64,000 nucleotides of DNA from Pedobacter cryoconitis (GCF_003259615.1 NZ_QLLR01000011.1:1-64000); one strand, 5' to 3'. Shown: positions 24,555 through 33,585, counted from the stretch's first letter. Notes: generated by a model not told the origin, from the letters alone. Numbers and translations are program-made.

Positions 24555-25706
24555 TTAAATTGTGGTAGCTCCATTGCCAATTTCACTGCTATATATATCT
24601 GGTGCATAACCAATGTGTTCTGTATAGTAAGCGGTCAGTTTTTCCCTGAAATCTGCTTCTGCATCTTTTTTCAGCAGCGCTATTGCACAACCGCCAAAAC
24701 CAGCGCCTGTCATTCTTGCGCCTGTAACTTCTGGATAGGTGGAACAGAACTCTACTACAGTATCCAGTTCTTTACCGGTAACTTCATATAAATCTTTTAA
24801 TGATTGGTGTGAAGCATACATCAAACGGCCAAATTCATCCAGATCACCATTATTTAGTGCTTTTGCGGCAAGGTTTACTCTGTCATTTTCTTTAATGACG
24901 TGCGTGGCACGTTTCAAGATAGTTTCATCTTTAATCAGATGGCTGTGTAAGGCAAATTTATCAGCTGTCAGTTCACAGAGGTTATTCAGCGTAATTTCCT
25001 GATTCAGGGCTTTAAGTGCTGCCTGACATTCGGTTACTCTTTCGTTGTATTTTGATTCAGCGAGTTCTCTTGGTTTTTTCGTATTAATGATGGTTAACAC
25101 GTGATCTCCAAGGTTACAGTCTACAATTTTATATTTCAGGGTATCGCAGTTCAATACAATTGCTTTATCTTTTTCTCCGAAAGCAACGGCAAACTGGTCC
25201 ATGATACCGCTGTTTAAACCAATAAACTCATTTTCTACTTTCTGAGCGAGCTTGACTAGTGCCAAACGGTCATAATCCAAACCAAGATAAGCGGTAATCG
25301 CATAGGCTGTTACGACTTCGATAGAGGCGGAAGATGATAAACCCGATCCTACAGGAATATTACCAGCATATAAAAGATCAAAACCTACCGGAATCTGAAA
25401 GTTTTTAAGAATTTCGTTAAAAACTCCCAGTGGATAATTATACCAGCCTGTACCGTCTTTTTCATAAGATGGCTTTAAAGGAATAACAGCTTCTTCAGGA
25501 AAATTTACACTTTTAAAACGGATTACCTGGTCATTATTCGGGGCAAGACATAGCCATGTGCCCAACGTAATTGCGCAGGGTAGTACTAAACCTCCATTGT
25601 AGTCAATATGTTCACCGATCAGATTTACGCGGCCGGGAGTAAAATAAGTGGCCGCTGGTTGCTGGCCGTAGGTATCGAAGAATTTAGCGGATAGTTCAGA
25701 TTTCAT
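24555..25706 (-). CDS. galK: Galactokinase
   Basis: The 383-aa GHMP kinase phosphorylates galactose to galactose 1-phosphate (Leloir pathway). I use the ATG at 25706 (MKSELSAKFFDTYG); a start 48 nt upstream would add a tail unlike the family. Signatures are the galactokinase box G-R-V-N-L-I-G-E-H-I-D-Y-N-G-G, the ATP motif P-V-G-S-G-L-S-S-S-A-S (about 120) and the C-terminal G-A-R-M-T-G-A-G-F-G-G-C. Length is standard. It is divergent from galM over a 145-bp region that must hold both promoters. galT is not in the window. Confidence 0.96.
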   Translation of the reverse strand: MKSELSAKFFDTYGQQPAATYFTPGRVNLIGEHIDYNGGLVLPCAITLGTWLCLAPNNDQVIRFKSVNFPEEAVIPLKPSYEKDGTGWYNYPLGVFNEILKNFQIPVGFDLLYAGNIPVGSGLSSSASIEVVTAYAITAYLGLDYDRLALVKLAQKVENEFIGLNSGIMDQFAVAFGEKDKAIVLNCDTLKYKIVDCNLGDHVLTIINTKKPRELAESKYNERVTECQAALKALNQEITLNNLCELTADKFALHSHLIKDETILKRATHVIKENDRVNLAAKALNNGDLDEFGRLMYASHQSLKDLYEVTGKELDTVVEFCSTYPEVTGARMTGAGFGGCAIALLKKDAEADFREKLTAYYTEHIGYAPDIYSSEIGNGATTI

Positions 25707-25851
25707 TCTTGTTTTGTGGTTTGGTTGAGCAATGGAACAACAGCTACTCGTCAAAAAACGAATTTAAACTGATTAAATGTTCATTCGGGTTTAAAATTTG
25801 CTGGTATTATTTGTAGTATTGTTATTGTAAATATCGACTAATATACGTTTT
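25707..25851. promoter_or_regulatory. Divergent galK/galM control region
   Basis: A 145-bp AT-rich stretch between the two divergent galactose genes. I see no exact -7 consensus and no clear operator palindrome, so the assignment rests on position. Confidence 0.45.
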
Positions 25852-26874
25852 ATGAAAGAAAATCAAATTAGCACCGGGCGATTTATTGATGGTAAAGAAA
25901 TCTTTGCGGTAGAGCTGACCAACAGCCTTGGCAGCAAGGTGAAAATATATAACTACGGGGCTATTGTAAGTGAGTTTATTGTAAAGAATGCAGCGGGTGG
26001 GAAGCAGGATATAGTATTAGGTTTTGATGATATTGATGGTTATCTGAATGAAGATTACATGGCCAATGATTATCCTTATCTGGGAGTTGTTGTTGGGCGT
26101 TATTCTAACCGGATTAAAGACGGAAAATATAGTATTGATGGGATAAACTATGAAATGGCGCAAAGTCTTCATGGTGGTTTAACTGGTTTCGATAAAAAGG
26201 TCTGGGACATTTTACCTACCGTTGATCCAAGTTTAACACTGCAATATGTAAGTCCGGATGGAGAAGAAAGTTTTCCTGGAAATTTAACGGTTCAGCTTAC
26301 ATTTAAGTTATCTGATGCTGATGAATTGATTCTTGCTTATAAGGCATTTACTGATGCACCTACAGCGCTAAACCTGACACACCATACTTATTTCAATTTA
26401 AATAAAGACGGGGAGAATATAGCGAATCATTATTTAAGGATTCCTGCGAGTAATTATTTAGCACAAGATAAAGACTATGTAGTGACTGGCGCATTAGTCC
26501 CGGTAGCGAGTACGAGTCATGATTTTCTGGGTGGTAAGACTATTGGACAGGATTGGGATGTGGAAGAAGGCTATGACCAGAGTTTTGTACTGGATAAACC
26601 TTACGGTGAATTAGGATTAGCTTCGGAAACTACGGAAGCATCTTCAGGATTAAAGCTTGAAGTGTACACGACAGAACCTATTGCCCATTTTTACACTGCT
26701 AAGTATCTAAATACAGCTACTGGTAAAGGTGGAAAGGCTTATGGCCCTTATAGTGCTTTTTGTATAGAGACGCAGCATTATCCGAATAGTGTGAATGTTC
26801 CGGAATTCCCGACAACAGTTTTGCGTCCTGGACAGACTTATGCACAAACCACAATTTTTAAAGTAAGCCATTAA
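25852..26874 (+). CDS. galM: Aldose 1-epimerase (galactose mutarotase)
   Basis: The 340-aa protein interconverts alpha and beta galactose, feeding GalK encoded divergently. It has the GalM landmarks: I-Y-N-Y-G-A-I-V, V-G-R-Y-S-N-R-I-K-D-G, L-H-G-G, the catalytic His in L-N-L-T-H-H-T-Y-F-N-L and the catalytic Glu in F-C-I-E-T-Q-H-Y-P-N-S. There is no signal peptide, so it is cytoplasmic. The flavin reductase gene starts 7 nt downstream, and the following DsbA-like and PAP2 genes continue in the same direction with short gaps, so a transcript could run through to 28771. Confidence 0.95.
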   Translation: MKENQISTGRFIDGKEIFAVELTNSLGSKVKIYNYGAIVSEFIVKNAAGGKQDIVLGFDDIDGYLNEDYMANDYPYLGVVVGRYSNRIKDGKYSIDGINYEMAQSLHGGLTGFDKKVWDILPTVDPSLTLQYVSPDGEESFPGNLTVQLTFKLSDADELILAYKAFTDAPTALNLTHHTYFNLNKDGENIANHYLRIPASNYLAQDKDYVVTGALVPVASTSHDFLGGKTIGQDWDVEEGYDQSFVLDKPYGELGLASETTEASSGLKLEVYTTEPIAHFYTAKYLNTATGKGGKAYGPYSAFCIETQHYPNSVNVPEFPTTVLRPGQTYAQTTIFKVSH

Positions 26875-26881
26875 TAGATAA

Positions 26882-27457
26882 ATGATTATGGATCAGTTGA
26901 AAATCATTAGTGCTACAGTAAGACCAGGTAGAAAAGGGCCATTAGTGGCAGAGTGGATTGCTGAAATAGCCAGAAAAACGGGTGCTTTTGAGGTGGAGCT
27001 GATAGATTTAGGCCTGCTAAATCTGCCTTTGATGGATGAAGTCAATCATCCTGCGATGCAGAAATATGCGCATGAGCACACCAAACAATGGAGTGCTAAA
27101 ATTGAACAAGCTGATGCTTTCATATTTGTAACTGGTGAATATGATTTCGGGTATCCTTCGCCGCTGAGAAACGCATTGGAATATCTATATAAGGAGTGGA
27201 ATTACAAAGCTGCCGGAATAGTTAGCTACGGCGGGATTTCTGATGGAACAAGAGCTGCCAATTCATTGAAAAATGACCTGAGCACTTTTAAAATGGTACC
27301 TTTGTATGAAGCAGTGAATTTTTCTTTCTTCACAGAACTGATTAATGAGGATGACGTTTTCACACCTCACGAGCGTTCTGTAAAGGCAGCACAGGTTATG
27401 CTGAAAGAATTAGTACGCTGGACAAAGGGGTTAAAATTAATCAAGGCTGATGTATAA
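26882..27457 (+). CDS. NAD(P)H-dependent FMN reductase family protein
   Basis: The 191-aa flavodoxin-fold protein has an FMN phosphate loop in I-S-A-T-V-R-P-G-R-K-G-P, the T-G-E-Y-D-F-G-Y-P-S-P-L-R-N-A-L-E-Y-L motif that contacts the isoalloxazine ring, and V-S-Y-G-G-I-S-D-G-T-R-A. Members reduce FMN, quinones or azo dyes with NAD(P)H in the cytoplasm. The start could equally be the second ATG at 26888. It is 7 nt downstream of galM, but no functional link to galactose is apparent. Confidence 0.88.
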   Translation: MIMDQLKIISATVRPGRKGPLVAEWIAEIARKTGAFEVELIDLGLLNLPLMDEVNHPAMQKYAHEHTKQWSAKIEQADAFIFVTGEYDFGYPSPLRNALEYLYKEWNYKAAGIVSYGGISDGTRAANSLKNDLSTFKMVPLYEAVNFSFFTELINEDDVFTPHERSVKAAQVMLKELVRWTKGLKLIKADV

Positions 27458-27484
27458 AAGGTTAGCCTTATAAATGAACACACA

Positions 27485-28141
27485 ATGAAAGTAGATATTT
27501 GGTCGGACGTTAATTGTCCGTTTTGTTATATAGGAAAGAGAAAGTTTGAATTGGCATTGGAACAGTTTGAGCATAAGGATAAAGTTGAGGTAGAATGGCA
27601 CAGTTTTGAGCTGGACCCAAATGCGGAGACTAAACCAGAATTAAATGCTTATGATTATCTGGCGGAGAAAAAAGGACAGACCAGAGAATGGTCTGTACAA
27701 ATGCACGAGCAGGTTATTGGTGCAGCGGCTGAGGTGGGTTTAAAGTTTGATTTTGATCAGGTTGTTATTGCTAATTCCTTTAATGCACACAGATTGATTC
27801 AACTGGCCAAGTCTAAAGGGCTTGACAATGAAATTGAAGAGCAGTTGTTTATTGCACACTTTACTGAAGGAAAAAATATTGATGATTCTTCAGTTCTAAT
27901 TGAAACAGGTAAAGCTGCCGGATTAAATCAGACTGATATTGAAGCGCTGTTATCGGGCAATACTTTTGCGGAAGAAGTACGTGCAGATGAACAGATTGCG
28001 CAACAAATTGGTATCAGCGGAGTTCCGTTTTTTATTATCAATCAAAAATTAGCAGTATCAGGTGCTCAGCCTCCTGCTACGTTTTTAGGGGCATTGGAAC
28101 AAGCCTGGACTACGAGCGTATCAGAGGAACAGCAGTCCTAA
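27485..28141 (+). CDS. DsbA-family (FrnE-like) thiol oxidoreductase
   Basis: The 218-aa protein has a thioredoxin-fold start (MKVDIWSDVNCPFCYIGKRKF) with the C-P-F-C active site at residues 11-14, a long helical insertion, and the cis-Pro loop G-I-S-G-V-P-F-F-I-I-N near residue 180. This is the FrnE/2-hydroxychromene isomerase-like branch of DsbA proteins. There is no signal peptide, so it is cytoplasmic, unlike true DsbA. FrnE proteins are linked to oxidative stress. It follows the flavin reductase gene by 27 nt. Confidence 0.9.
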   Translation: MKVDIWSDVNCPFCYIGKRKFELALEQFEHKDKVEVEWHSFELDPNAETKPELNAYDYLAEKKGQTREWSVQMHEQVIGAAAEVGLKFDFDQVVIANSFNAHRLIQLAKSKGLDNEIEEQLFIAHFTEGKNIDDSSVLIETGKAAGLNQTDIEALLSGNTFAEEVRADEQIAQQIGISGVPFFIINQKLAVSGAQPPATFLGALEQAWTTSVSEEQQS

Positions 28142-28144
28142 ATA

Positions 28145-28771
28145 ATGGGTAGTCTTTTAAAAAAATACACAGTGGTATTGCAGCTTGTTTTTTGTGCTGC
28201 AATACCACTTAAATCGGCTGCTCAGGGTGGTTTATCTCCTGATAATCCAATACAGAGAATTGATAACCGGATCATGATTGATCTTTCGCAGCACAGAACA
28301 CCGGAGAAAACAAATGTATTTATGTTTTTATCCAGGTATAATAACCTGGTTAATGTGGCTGTTCCTGCAGGTATATTTGCCGCTGGTGTAATTGATAATG
28401 ATAAAGGAACCCGTCAGAATGCAATGTTTATTGCCAGTAGCTCTGCTGTTAATTTATTGCTGACACTGGTCATTAAGAAAATCGTGAAACGCCCAAGACC
28501 CTTTCTGGGGCAAGTTAAGATCAGTGCGGTTTACCATCCGGGACAAACTTCTTTCCCTTCCGGTCATACTTCTTCTGCTTTTACAACGGCAACTGCTTTA
28601 ACCCAGGTTTATCATAAATGGTACGTGATTGCGCCTGCTTATTTATGGGCATCTTCTGTCGGCTATTCCAGAATGTATTTGGGCGTTCATTACCCTTCGG
28701 ATGTAGCTACTGGTGCATTGGTAGGAACAGGTACTGCACTTTCTATGGGATTTTTAAGACCTGGACATTAA
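28145..28771 (+). CDS. PAP2-family phosphatase, membrane or exported
   Basis: The 208-aa protein has a signal-like N-terminus and the three acid-phosphatase motifs: K-x6-R-P (KKIVKRPRP), P-S-G-H-T (about 139) and S-R-x-Y-L-G-V-H-Y-P-S-D (about 177-188), with the catalytic His residues present. PAP2 enzymes remove phosphate from lipids such as undecaprenyl pyrophosphate or phosphatidylglycerophosphate at the outer face of the membrane. It starts 3 nt after the DsbA-like stop. Substrate not deducible. Confidence 0.9.
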   Translation: MGSLLKKYTVVLQLVFCAAIPLKSAAQGGLSPDNPIQRIDNRIMIDLSQHRTPEKTNVFMFLSRYNNLVNVAVPAGIFAAGVIDNDKGTRQNAMFIASSSAVNLLLTLVIKKIVKRPRPFLGQVKISAVYHPGQTSFPSGHTSSAFTTATALTQVYHKWYVIAPAYLWASSVGYSRMYLGVHYPSDVATGALVGTGTALSMGFLRPGH

Positions 28772-28925
28772 ATTGATTTCTTTAAATACCTAATAATTAG
28801 TTAAGGTTACTATAAGTTAAGCTGATCTTCTGATTAAATAAATTAGATATTCTGGCTGGTTAAATAGAAGAGTTCTAAACAATGTATTCACGTATTGCCT
28901 ATATTCGCTGCAATTTTAATCGAAT

Positions 28926-30794
28926 ATGAAGAAAATGATACCTATGTTGGTTACATTGTGTCTTTCTGCGGGGTATGCAGCGGCACAAAGTGACACCACA
29001 AAAAATCTAAACGAAGTGATGGTCAGAGAGAACCGCCTGAAACTTCCGTTCTCCAAACAAAATCGTAATATCTGGATAATTGATAACCAGCAAATCAAGA
29101 ACTTGCCTTCAAGATCTATTAGTGAATTACTGAGTTATGTAACCGGCGTTGATGTCCGTCAGCGTGGACCGGGTGGGGTACAGGCCGATATTAGTATTGA
29201 TGGCGGAACTTTTGATCAGACCCTGGTTTTAATCAATGGAGTTAAGGTTTCAGATCCTCAAACGGGTCACAACATGATGAACTTGCCAATTTCCGTAGAT
29301 GACATCGATCACATTGAAGTATTAAGAGGCTCGGCATCACGCATATATGGCACTAATGCTTTAACAGGGGCCATTAACATTGTAACTAAAGCTGTAACCA
29401 GAACTGGTGTTTCTGCAAATGTATTTACCGGAAGCAGTTTTAAAAAGGATGAAGTAAGTGGAAATACCTATGCAAATTATGGTGTCCGCGCTACCGGGAC
29501 TTTAGCATTAAAAGAATCCAGTCACTTATTTTCTGCCGGACAGGAAGCTGGAAATGGATACCGTTATAATACTGCTTTTAATAATCAGAAAGTCTTTTAT
29601 GAAGGTAAGGTCAACGTAGGAAAAACGGATCAGCTGGAAATCACTGGTGGTTATATCCATAATAATTTCGGTGCAAACGGTTACTATTCAGCGCCTGGTG
29701 ATAAAGAAGCTGAAGAGACAGTAAAAACAGCAATTGCAGCAGTAGCTTATAAAACACAGCTGACTTCTTTTTGGAGTTTGATGCCACGATTGAGTTATAG
29801 GAATAATGTTGATGATTATTTATATATCAAACAAACTCCTGATAAGTTTCATAACCATCATGTTACGCAGGTGTTAAGTGCAGAGCTAAACAATAGTTTT
29901 CAAACTGGGATTGGTGAATTTGGCTTAGGACTTGAAGCCCGAAAAGAAAAAATCAATAGTACAAACCTGGGAAAGAGAAACAGGGATAATGCCGGCATAT
30001 ATGGTGAGTATAAATTTGATCTGGTGAAAAACCTGCTGGTCAACGTGGGAAGTTATGTGAACTACAATTCTGATTATGGGTGGCAGGCCTTTCCTGGCAT
30101 AGATGCCGGATATAACTTTTATGGAAACTGGAAGGTTTTTGTGAATGTTGGAACAGGGCAGCGCCTGCCAACTTTTACTGATCTATACTATAAAGGGCCA
30201 ACTAATATTGGCAATGACCAGCTACAGCCAGAAAAATCCCGTTATGCTGAGGGTGGGATTAAGTACAATTCAACCCATTTTGTATTGAATGCTAGTGTAT
30301 TTAAACGCAGGATCAATAATTTCATTGATTGGGTGAAGGATAAAACAACAGATCCATGGCAGCCTAAGAATTTTAGTGAACTGAATACCATGGGTTATAC
30401 ATTAAGTGCAGATTACAATACTGGTGTTCTGGAGAATTCTGCTTTCAATAGCCTGAGATTTGGTTTAGCTTATACTTATCTTGATCCTAAGGTTAAAACA
30501 ACTTTACCTGAAGCCAACATTTCCCGTTATGCGGTAGAATCTTTAAAAAATCAATTGACTGCAACTGTAAATGCGGAATTTTTGAAAGTAATGGCACTCA
30601 CTGTAACAGCAAGATATTGTGAACGGATCAGTTATAAAGATTATACGGTAATGGATGCAAGATTGAGTTACAAACTGAAGCGCAGCAGTATTTATGCCGA
30701 TGCTTCGAACATATTCGATGTGAACTTTATACAGGCTGGCGCAGTACCTATGCCTGGTGTATGGGCAACATTGGGTTATAAAATTACTTTATAG
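28926..30794 (+). CDS. TonB-dependent outer-membrane receptor
   Basis: The 622-aa receptor has a signal peptide (MKKMIPMLVTLCLSAGYAAA), a TonB box-like segment (LNEVMVRENR), a plug (about 40-155; I-S-E-L-L-S-Y-V-T-G-V-D-V-R-Q-R-G, V-L-R-G-S-A-S-R-I-Y-G-T-N-A-L-T-G-A-I-N-I-V) and a 22-strand-type barrel to the end. It lacks the carboxypeptidase-like N-terminal domain and SusC insertions, so it is of the siderophore/cobalamin (BtuB/FepA-like) type. No cobalamin riboswitch, Fur-like palindrome or transporter gene is adjacent, so the substrate is unknown. A single-gene unit. Confidence 0.92.
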   Translation: MKKMIPMLVTLCLSAGYAAAQSDTTKNLNEVMVRENRLKLPFSKQNRNIWIIDNQQIKNLPSRSISELLSYVTGVDVRQRGPGGVQADISIDGGTFDQTLVLINGVKVSDPQTGHNMMNLPISVDDIDHIEVLRGSASRIYGTNALTGAINIVTKAVTRTGVSANVFTGSSFKKDEVSGNTYANYGVRATGTLALKESSHLFSAGQEAGNGYRYNTAFNNQKVFYEGKVNVGKTDQLEITGGYIHNNFGANGYYSAPGDKEAEETVKTAIAAVAYKTQLTSFWSLMPRLSYRNNVDDYLYIKQTPDKFHNHHVTQVLSAELNNSFQTGIGEFGLGLEARKEKINSTNLGKRNRDNAGIYGEYKFDLVKNLLVNVGSYVNYNSDYGWQAFPGIDAGYNFYGNWKVFVNVGTGQRLPTFTDLYYKGPTNIGNDQLQPEKSRYAEGGIKYNSTHFVLNASVFKRRINNFIDWVKDKTTDPWQPKNFSELNTMGYTLSADYNTGVLENSAFNSLRFGLAYTYLDPKVKTTLPEANISRYAVESLKNQLTATVNAEFLKVMALTVTARYCERISYKDYTVMDARLSYKLKRSSIYADASNIFDVNFIQAGAVPMPGVWATLGYKITL

Positions 30795-30846
30795 CATTTT
30801 TATTTATTTCTTATTCTATGGTAAGATGCAGCGAGATTATTGGAAG

Positions 30847-30854
30847 TAAATTTG
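30847..30854 (+). promoter_or_regulatory. Putative -7 element of the pirin gene (TAAATTTG)
   Basis: An exact TAnnTTTG, 25 nt before the pirin ATG at 30880; the -33 box is degenerate. Confidence 0.45.
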
Positions 30855-30879
30855 TATAACAAACCAAAAGAATAAGAAT

Positions 30880-31596
30880 ATGGCACAAATAGTTTTGCAT
30901 ACTGCAGCCTCAAGAGGCGGAGCAGATCACGGATGGTTAAAAAGTTATCACACTTTTAGCTTTGCGAGTTACTATAATCCTGAAAGAGTAAATTTTGGTG
31001 CATTAAGAGTTTTAAATGATGATGCAGTAGATGGGGGAAGAGGTTTTGGAGAACATCCACATGATAACATGGAAATTATTTCTATTCCTTTATCAGGATC
31101 GTTAGAACATAAAGATAGCATGGGTAATATCGGGACTATTGAGCCTGGAGAAATTCAGGTGATGAGTGCCGGAACAGGAATTTATCATACAGAATATAAC
31201 AAGAACAAAGATCAGACAGTTAAATTTTTGCAGATCTGGGTATTTCCAAATAAAAGGAATGTTGAGCCAAGGTATGATCAGGTAAAAATTGATACTCCTG
31301 AAAAACCAAATACTCTGGTACAGATTTTATCGCCAAATCCTGATGATGCTGGTGTATGGATTCATCAGGATGCCTGGTTTAATTTAGGAAAGCTGGAAAA
31401 AGGAAGCCACGTAGATTATTCCTTGCAGAAAAAAGGAAATGGTGCTTATATCTTTGTTTTAGCAGGTGATATTGAGATCAATGGACAGGCATTGTCTACC
31501 AGAGACGGTTTTGGAATCTGGGACACTGATAATTTCACTATACAAGCAGCATCGGATGCTGAATTTTTAATTATGGATGTTCCTATGGAGTTCTAA
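30880..31596 (+). CDS. Pirin family protein
   Basis: The 238-aa bicupin carries pirin landmarks: G-A-D-H-G-W-L-K-S-Y-H-T-F-S-F, G-F-G-E-H-P-H-D-N-M-E-I-I-S (metal ligands His-Pro-His and Glu), G-x-I-E-P-G-E-I-Q-V-M-S-A-G-T-G-I-Y-H-T-E. It is cytoplasmic. Some bacterial pirins have quercetin 2,3-dioxygenase activity, others modulate metabolic enzymes, so the role is open. The downstream receiver-like gene starts 2 nt after its stop, an unusual partnership. Confidence 0.93.
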   Translation: MAQIVLHTAASRGGADHGWLKSYHTFSFASYYNPERVNFGALRVLNDDAVDGGRGFGEHPHDNMEIISIPLSGSLEHKDSMGNIGTIEPGEIQVMSAGTGIYHTEYNKNKDQTVKFLQIWVFPNKRNVEPRYDQVKIDTPEKPNTLVQILSPNPDDAGVWIHQDAWFNLGKLEKGSHVDYSLQKKGNGAYIFVLAGDIEINGQALSTRDGFGIWDTDNFTIQAASDAEFLIMDVPMEF

Positions 31597-31598
31597 TT

Positions 31599-31910
31599 AT
31601 GGAAAACAGGACAGAGATTTTAGTAGTTGGCACGCATGAAGACATTTTAAAGACTGTACTCAGGTTGTTAAATGCCGAAACTTCCTGGCATGCTGTGGGT
31701 GTTTTAGGATGTGAAGAGGCTATTGCGAAATGTAAAGCTCATACTTACGCTATAGTATTGCTTGGTGGCGGATTAACGGAACCGGAAGAGGCAAAGTTGA
31801 AAACGGAAATCAAATTAATACATCCGGCAATACATATTATTCCACATTATGGTGGTGGGAGCGGACTGCTTTATGCAGAAATTCATGGAGCATTAGGCAC
31901 AACAAACTAA
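31599..31910 (+). CDS. Degenerate response-regulator receiver-like protein
   Basis: The 103-aa product has the beta-alpha layout of a receiver domain: T-E-I-L-V-V-G-T-H-E-D-I-L, then C-E-E-A-I-A-K-C-K at helix 2, and Y-A-I-V-L-L-G-G-G-L at strand 3. However, the acidic pocket is G11-T12 instead of Asp-Asp/Glu, and the phospho-acceptor Asp position is Gly56. The signalling Lys near the C-terminus is not evident, nor is there an output domain. It cannot be phosphorylated in the usual way and may act as a protein-interaction module. It is 2 nt behind the pirin gene and ends at a strong terminator. Assignment rests on pattern only. Confidence 0.65.
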   Translation: MENRTEILVVGTHEDILKTVLRLLNAETSWHAVGVLGCEEAIAKCKAHTYAIVLLGGGLTEPEEAKLKTEIKLIHPAIHIIPHYGGGSGLLYAEIHGALGTTN

Positions 31911-31923
31911 ACCTGATTCTATA

Positions 31924-31959
31924 ACATAAAAAAACCGGCAATAGCCGGTTTTTTTATGT
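31924..31959. terminator. Bidirectional terminator
   Basis: A perfect 16-bp stem ACATAAAAAAACCGGC / GCCGGTTTTTTTATGT with loop AATA lies between the receiver-like gene (plus) and the YtxH gene (minus). Confidence 0.92.
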
Positions 31960-31981
31960 TTATTATTCTAACCAGAGTAAA

Positions 31982-32416
31982 TTAAGCATTTTCTATATCA
32001 CTTTTTACAGCTTTCGCTTTATCAGTAATATCTTCTTTAGCATCATTAAGATCATCCTTTGCATCATTAAATTTAGATTTAACAGTTTCTACTGCTCTAT
32101 CTTTTAAATCAACAAGTTCATCGGCCCCGTTTTGTAATTTTTCACCGTATGTCTGGTATTTATTTTTTGCAGTGTCAGCTATTTGATCCGCACCGTCTTT
32201 TAGCTTTTCTTTATAAGTCTGCAGTTTATCTTTTGCATTGTCTGCAAGATCTTTAGTTTTATCTGCTAACAGGTTCCTGGTTTCTGATCCGCTGCTTGGT
32301 GCAAATAATACGCCTAAGGCTGCTCCAACTGCTAATCCAGCTAATAAAGCTACAACAACAGGAGTTTTATCAGTTTGCTTGCCTAAGTGGTCATTAATTA
32401 ATTTTTTGTAATCCAT
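31982..32416 (-). CDS. YtxH domain-containing membrane-anchored protein
   Basis: I use the ATG at 32416 (144 aa). The product has one transmembrane helix near the start (P-V-V-V-A-L-L-A-G-L-A-V-G-A-A-L-G-V-L-F-A-P) ending in the YtxH signature F-A-P-S-S-G-S-E-T-R. A long hydrophilic amphipathic helix follows, made of KDKLQTYKEKL-like 11-residue repeats (two near copies with QTYKEKL and QTYGEKL) and apolipophorin/LEA-like lysine-aspartate repeats. Such proteins are common stress-induced envelope proteins; function unproven. Single gene, minus strand. Confidence 0.85.
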   Translation of the reverse strand: MDYKKLINDHLGKQTDKTPVVVALLAGLAVGAALGVLFAPSSGSETRNLLADKTKDLADNAKDKLQTYKEKLKDGADQIADTAKNKYQTYGEKLQNGADELVDLKDRAVETVKSKFNDAKDDLNDAKEDITDKAKAVKSDIENA

Positions 32417-32581
32417 GGTAATTAGTTTTTTATGATTAAACTGTATTAATTTCAAGTTGGTAAACAGATTTGTTGTATTTATGTTTACAGATTACACTGT
32501 TCAAAAACCAGTCCATTTTGAATATTTGAGAAAAATAAATAATATAAAAGTTTTTTTTCTGTTGTCAGTATTCAATTCTAC

Positions 32582-32615
32582 AAAAAAAACGGCCTTCTGA
32601 TCAATCAGAAGGCCG
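32582..32615 (-). terminator. Terminator of the DoxX gene
   Basis: A 12-bp stem CGGCCTTCTGAT / ATCAGAAGGCCG (32590-32615, 2-nt loop) is followed on the minus strand by eight T. Confidence 0.92.
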
Positions 32616-32637
32616 CTATATCTTATCATTAAACCTG

Positions 32638-33090
32638 TTAGCTTTCAGAAGTAGCAGGTTTCCTAACTGTTTCAATGGACAATACACCGTCTCCTTCAAT
32701 CAGAAAGCAAATTAACCCGGCCAAAACCAGGCAGGAAAGCCAGAATTCTGAATAAGGTCTGAATATTTGCTGCTGAGGGAAGTTAACGTAGAAAACTGCA
32801 ACCATTAATATTGGAATAATTAATAGGCAGAACAGGCGTGTATGTGTCCCTAAAGCAATAAGCAGACCGCCAATAATATGAAGTGCTATAATTAAATGTG
32901 CAATTAAACTAATGGACACTGCTGTGCCTAAACCTGAATCTTCCATCAGGACGGTAAAAGCGTGTAAATTGAGTGCGAATGCAACTCCTTTCCAAATCAG
33001 CGTTATGCCTAAAACTATTCTCAGATAGTCCAGCCATTTCGGATGGTGGTGATCCCCCCAGTCCTGAATTTTTGATAGTAGGTTCATCAT
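32638..33090 (-). CDS. DoxX-family membrane protein
   Basis: The 150-aa product has four predicted membrane segments, typical of DoxX: near residues 20-40 (LRIVLGITLIWKGVAFAL), 58-80 (SLIAHLIIALHIIGGLLIA), 85-103 (RLFCLLIIPILMVAVFYV) and 118-135 (WLSCLVLAGLICFLIEG). The G-x-x-L-I-x-K-G motif of helix 1 is present. Some DoxX proteins take part in thiosulfate or redox metabolism, but for this short type the role is unknown. Single gene with its own terminator. Confidence 0.85.
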   Translation of the reverse strand: MMNLLSKIQDWGDHHHPKWLDYLRIVLGITLIWKGVAFALNLHAFTVLMEDSGLGTAVSISLIAHLIIALHIIGGLLIALGTHTRLFCLLIIPILMVAVFYVNFPQQQIFRPYSEFWLSCLVLAGLICFLIEGDGVLSIETVRKPATSES

Positions 33091-33211
33091 GATATTATAT
33101 TTTGGTTATATCAATGTACGAAATAATCTCCTGCATAGCAAGTTATGCAAGGTTAATTATACTGCTATTATAACCATTGGATTAATATGCCTGATAACAG
33201 ATTAAATTAAA

Positions 33212-33219
33212 TAAATTTG
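33212..33219 (+). promoter_or_regulatory. Putative -7 element (TAAATTTG)
   Basis: An exact TAnnTTTG, 18 nt before the ATG at 33238; no good -33 box. Confidence 0.4.
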
Positions 33220-33237
33220 CATCCTTATAAATTATAC

Positions 33238-33585
33238 ATGATCGAGCCAACATTATATTACGAAACCATCAACAGGAACGCAGTTCAGATTAAAGCGAAA
33301 AAACCATTTTATGACTGGATCAATTATGTAGACCCCGAATTTCCCGTAATAGATAATGATGAGGGTACCGTATACCTGATCAAGGAACAGAAAACAAAAG
33401 CCAAAATTGAAAGCTGGTTAAAGAAAAACTTTGATCAATTATTTAAAAATGAGCTTAGGGACTTCCATACAGATGAAAATGACTGGCCTCAGAAACGTAC
33501 TTACAAAGTTTTTAAGGAATGGTTTACCGTTGAAATATCATCCATGATCGTTGATCTTCAGGATACTGATATTGTAAAAAGTTAA
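33238..33585 (+). CDS. Conserved cytoplasmic protein, unknown function
   Basis: The 115-aa product starts at the ATG at 33238 (MIEPTLYYETINRNAV). A TTG at 33217 overlaps the -7 element and is rejected. The sequence is soluble, with aromatic and charged blocks (K-P-F-Y-D-W-I-N-Y-V-D-P-E-F-P, then I-E-S-W-L-K-K-N-F-D-Q-L-F) and an acidic C-terminal half. It is located 52 nt upstream of the glucosidase gene and may share its transcript. I know similar short proteins from Bacteroidota but no functional name. Confidence 0.75.
   Translation: MIEPTLYYETINRNAVQIKAKKPFYDWINYVDPEFPVIDNDEGTVYLIKEQKTKAKIESWLKKNFDQLFKNELRDFHTDENDWPQKRTYKVFKEWFTVEISSMIVDLQDTDIVKS

Noticed and set aside
28772-28925. Possible cobalamin riboswitch upstream of the TonB-dependent receptor
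   Set aside because: No B12-box-like sequence or matching hairpin set; only an AT-rich leader of about 150 nt.
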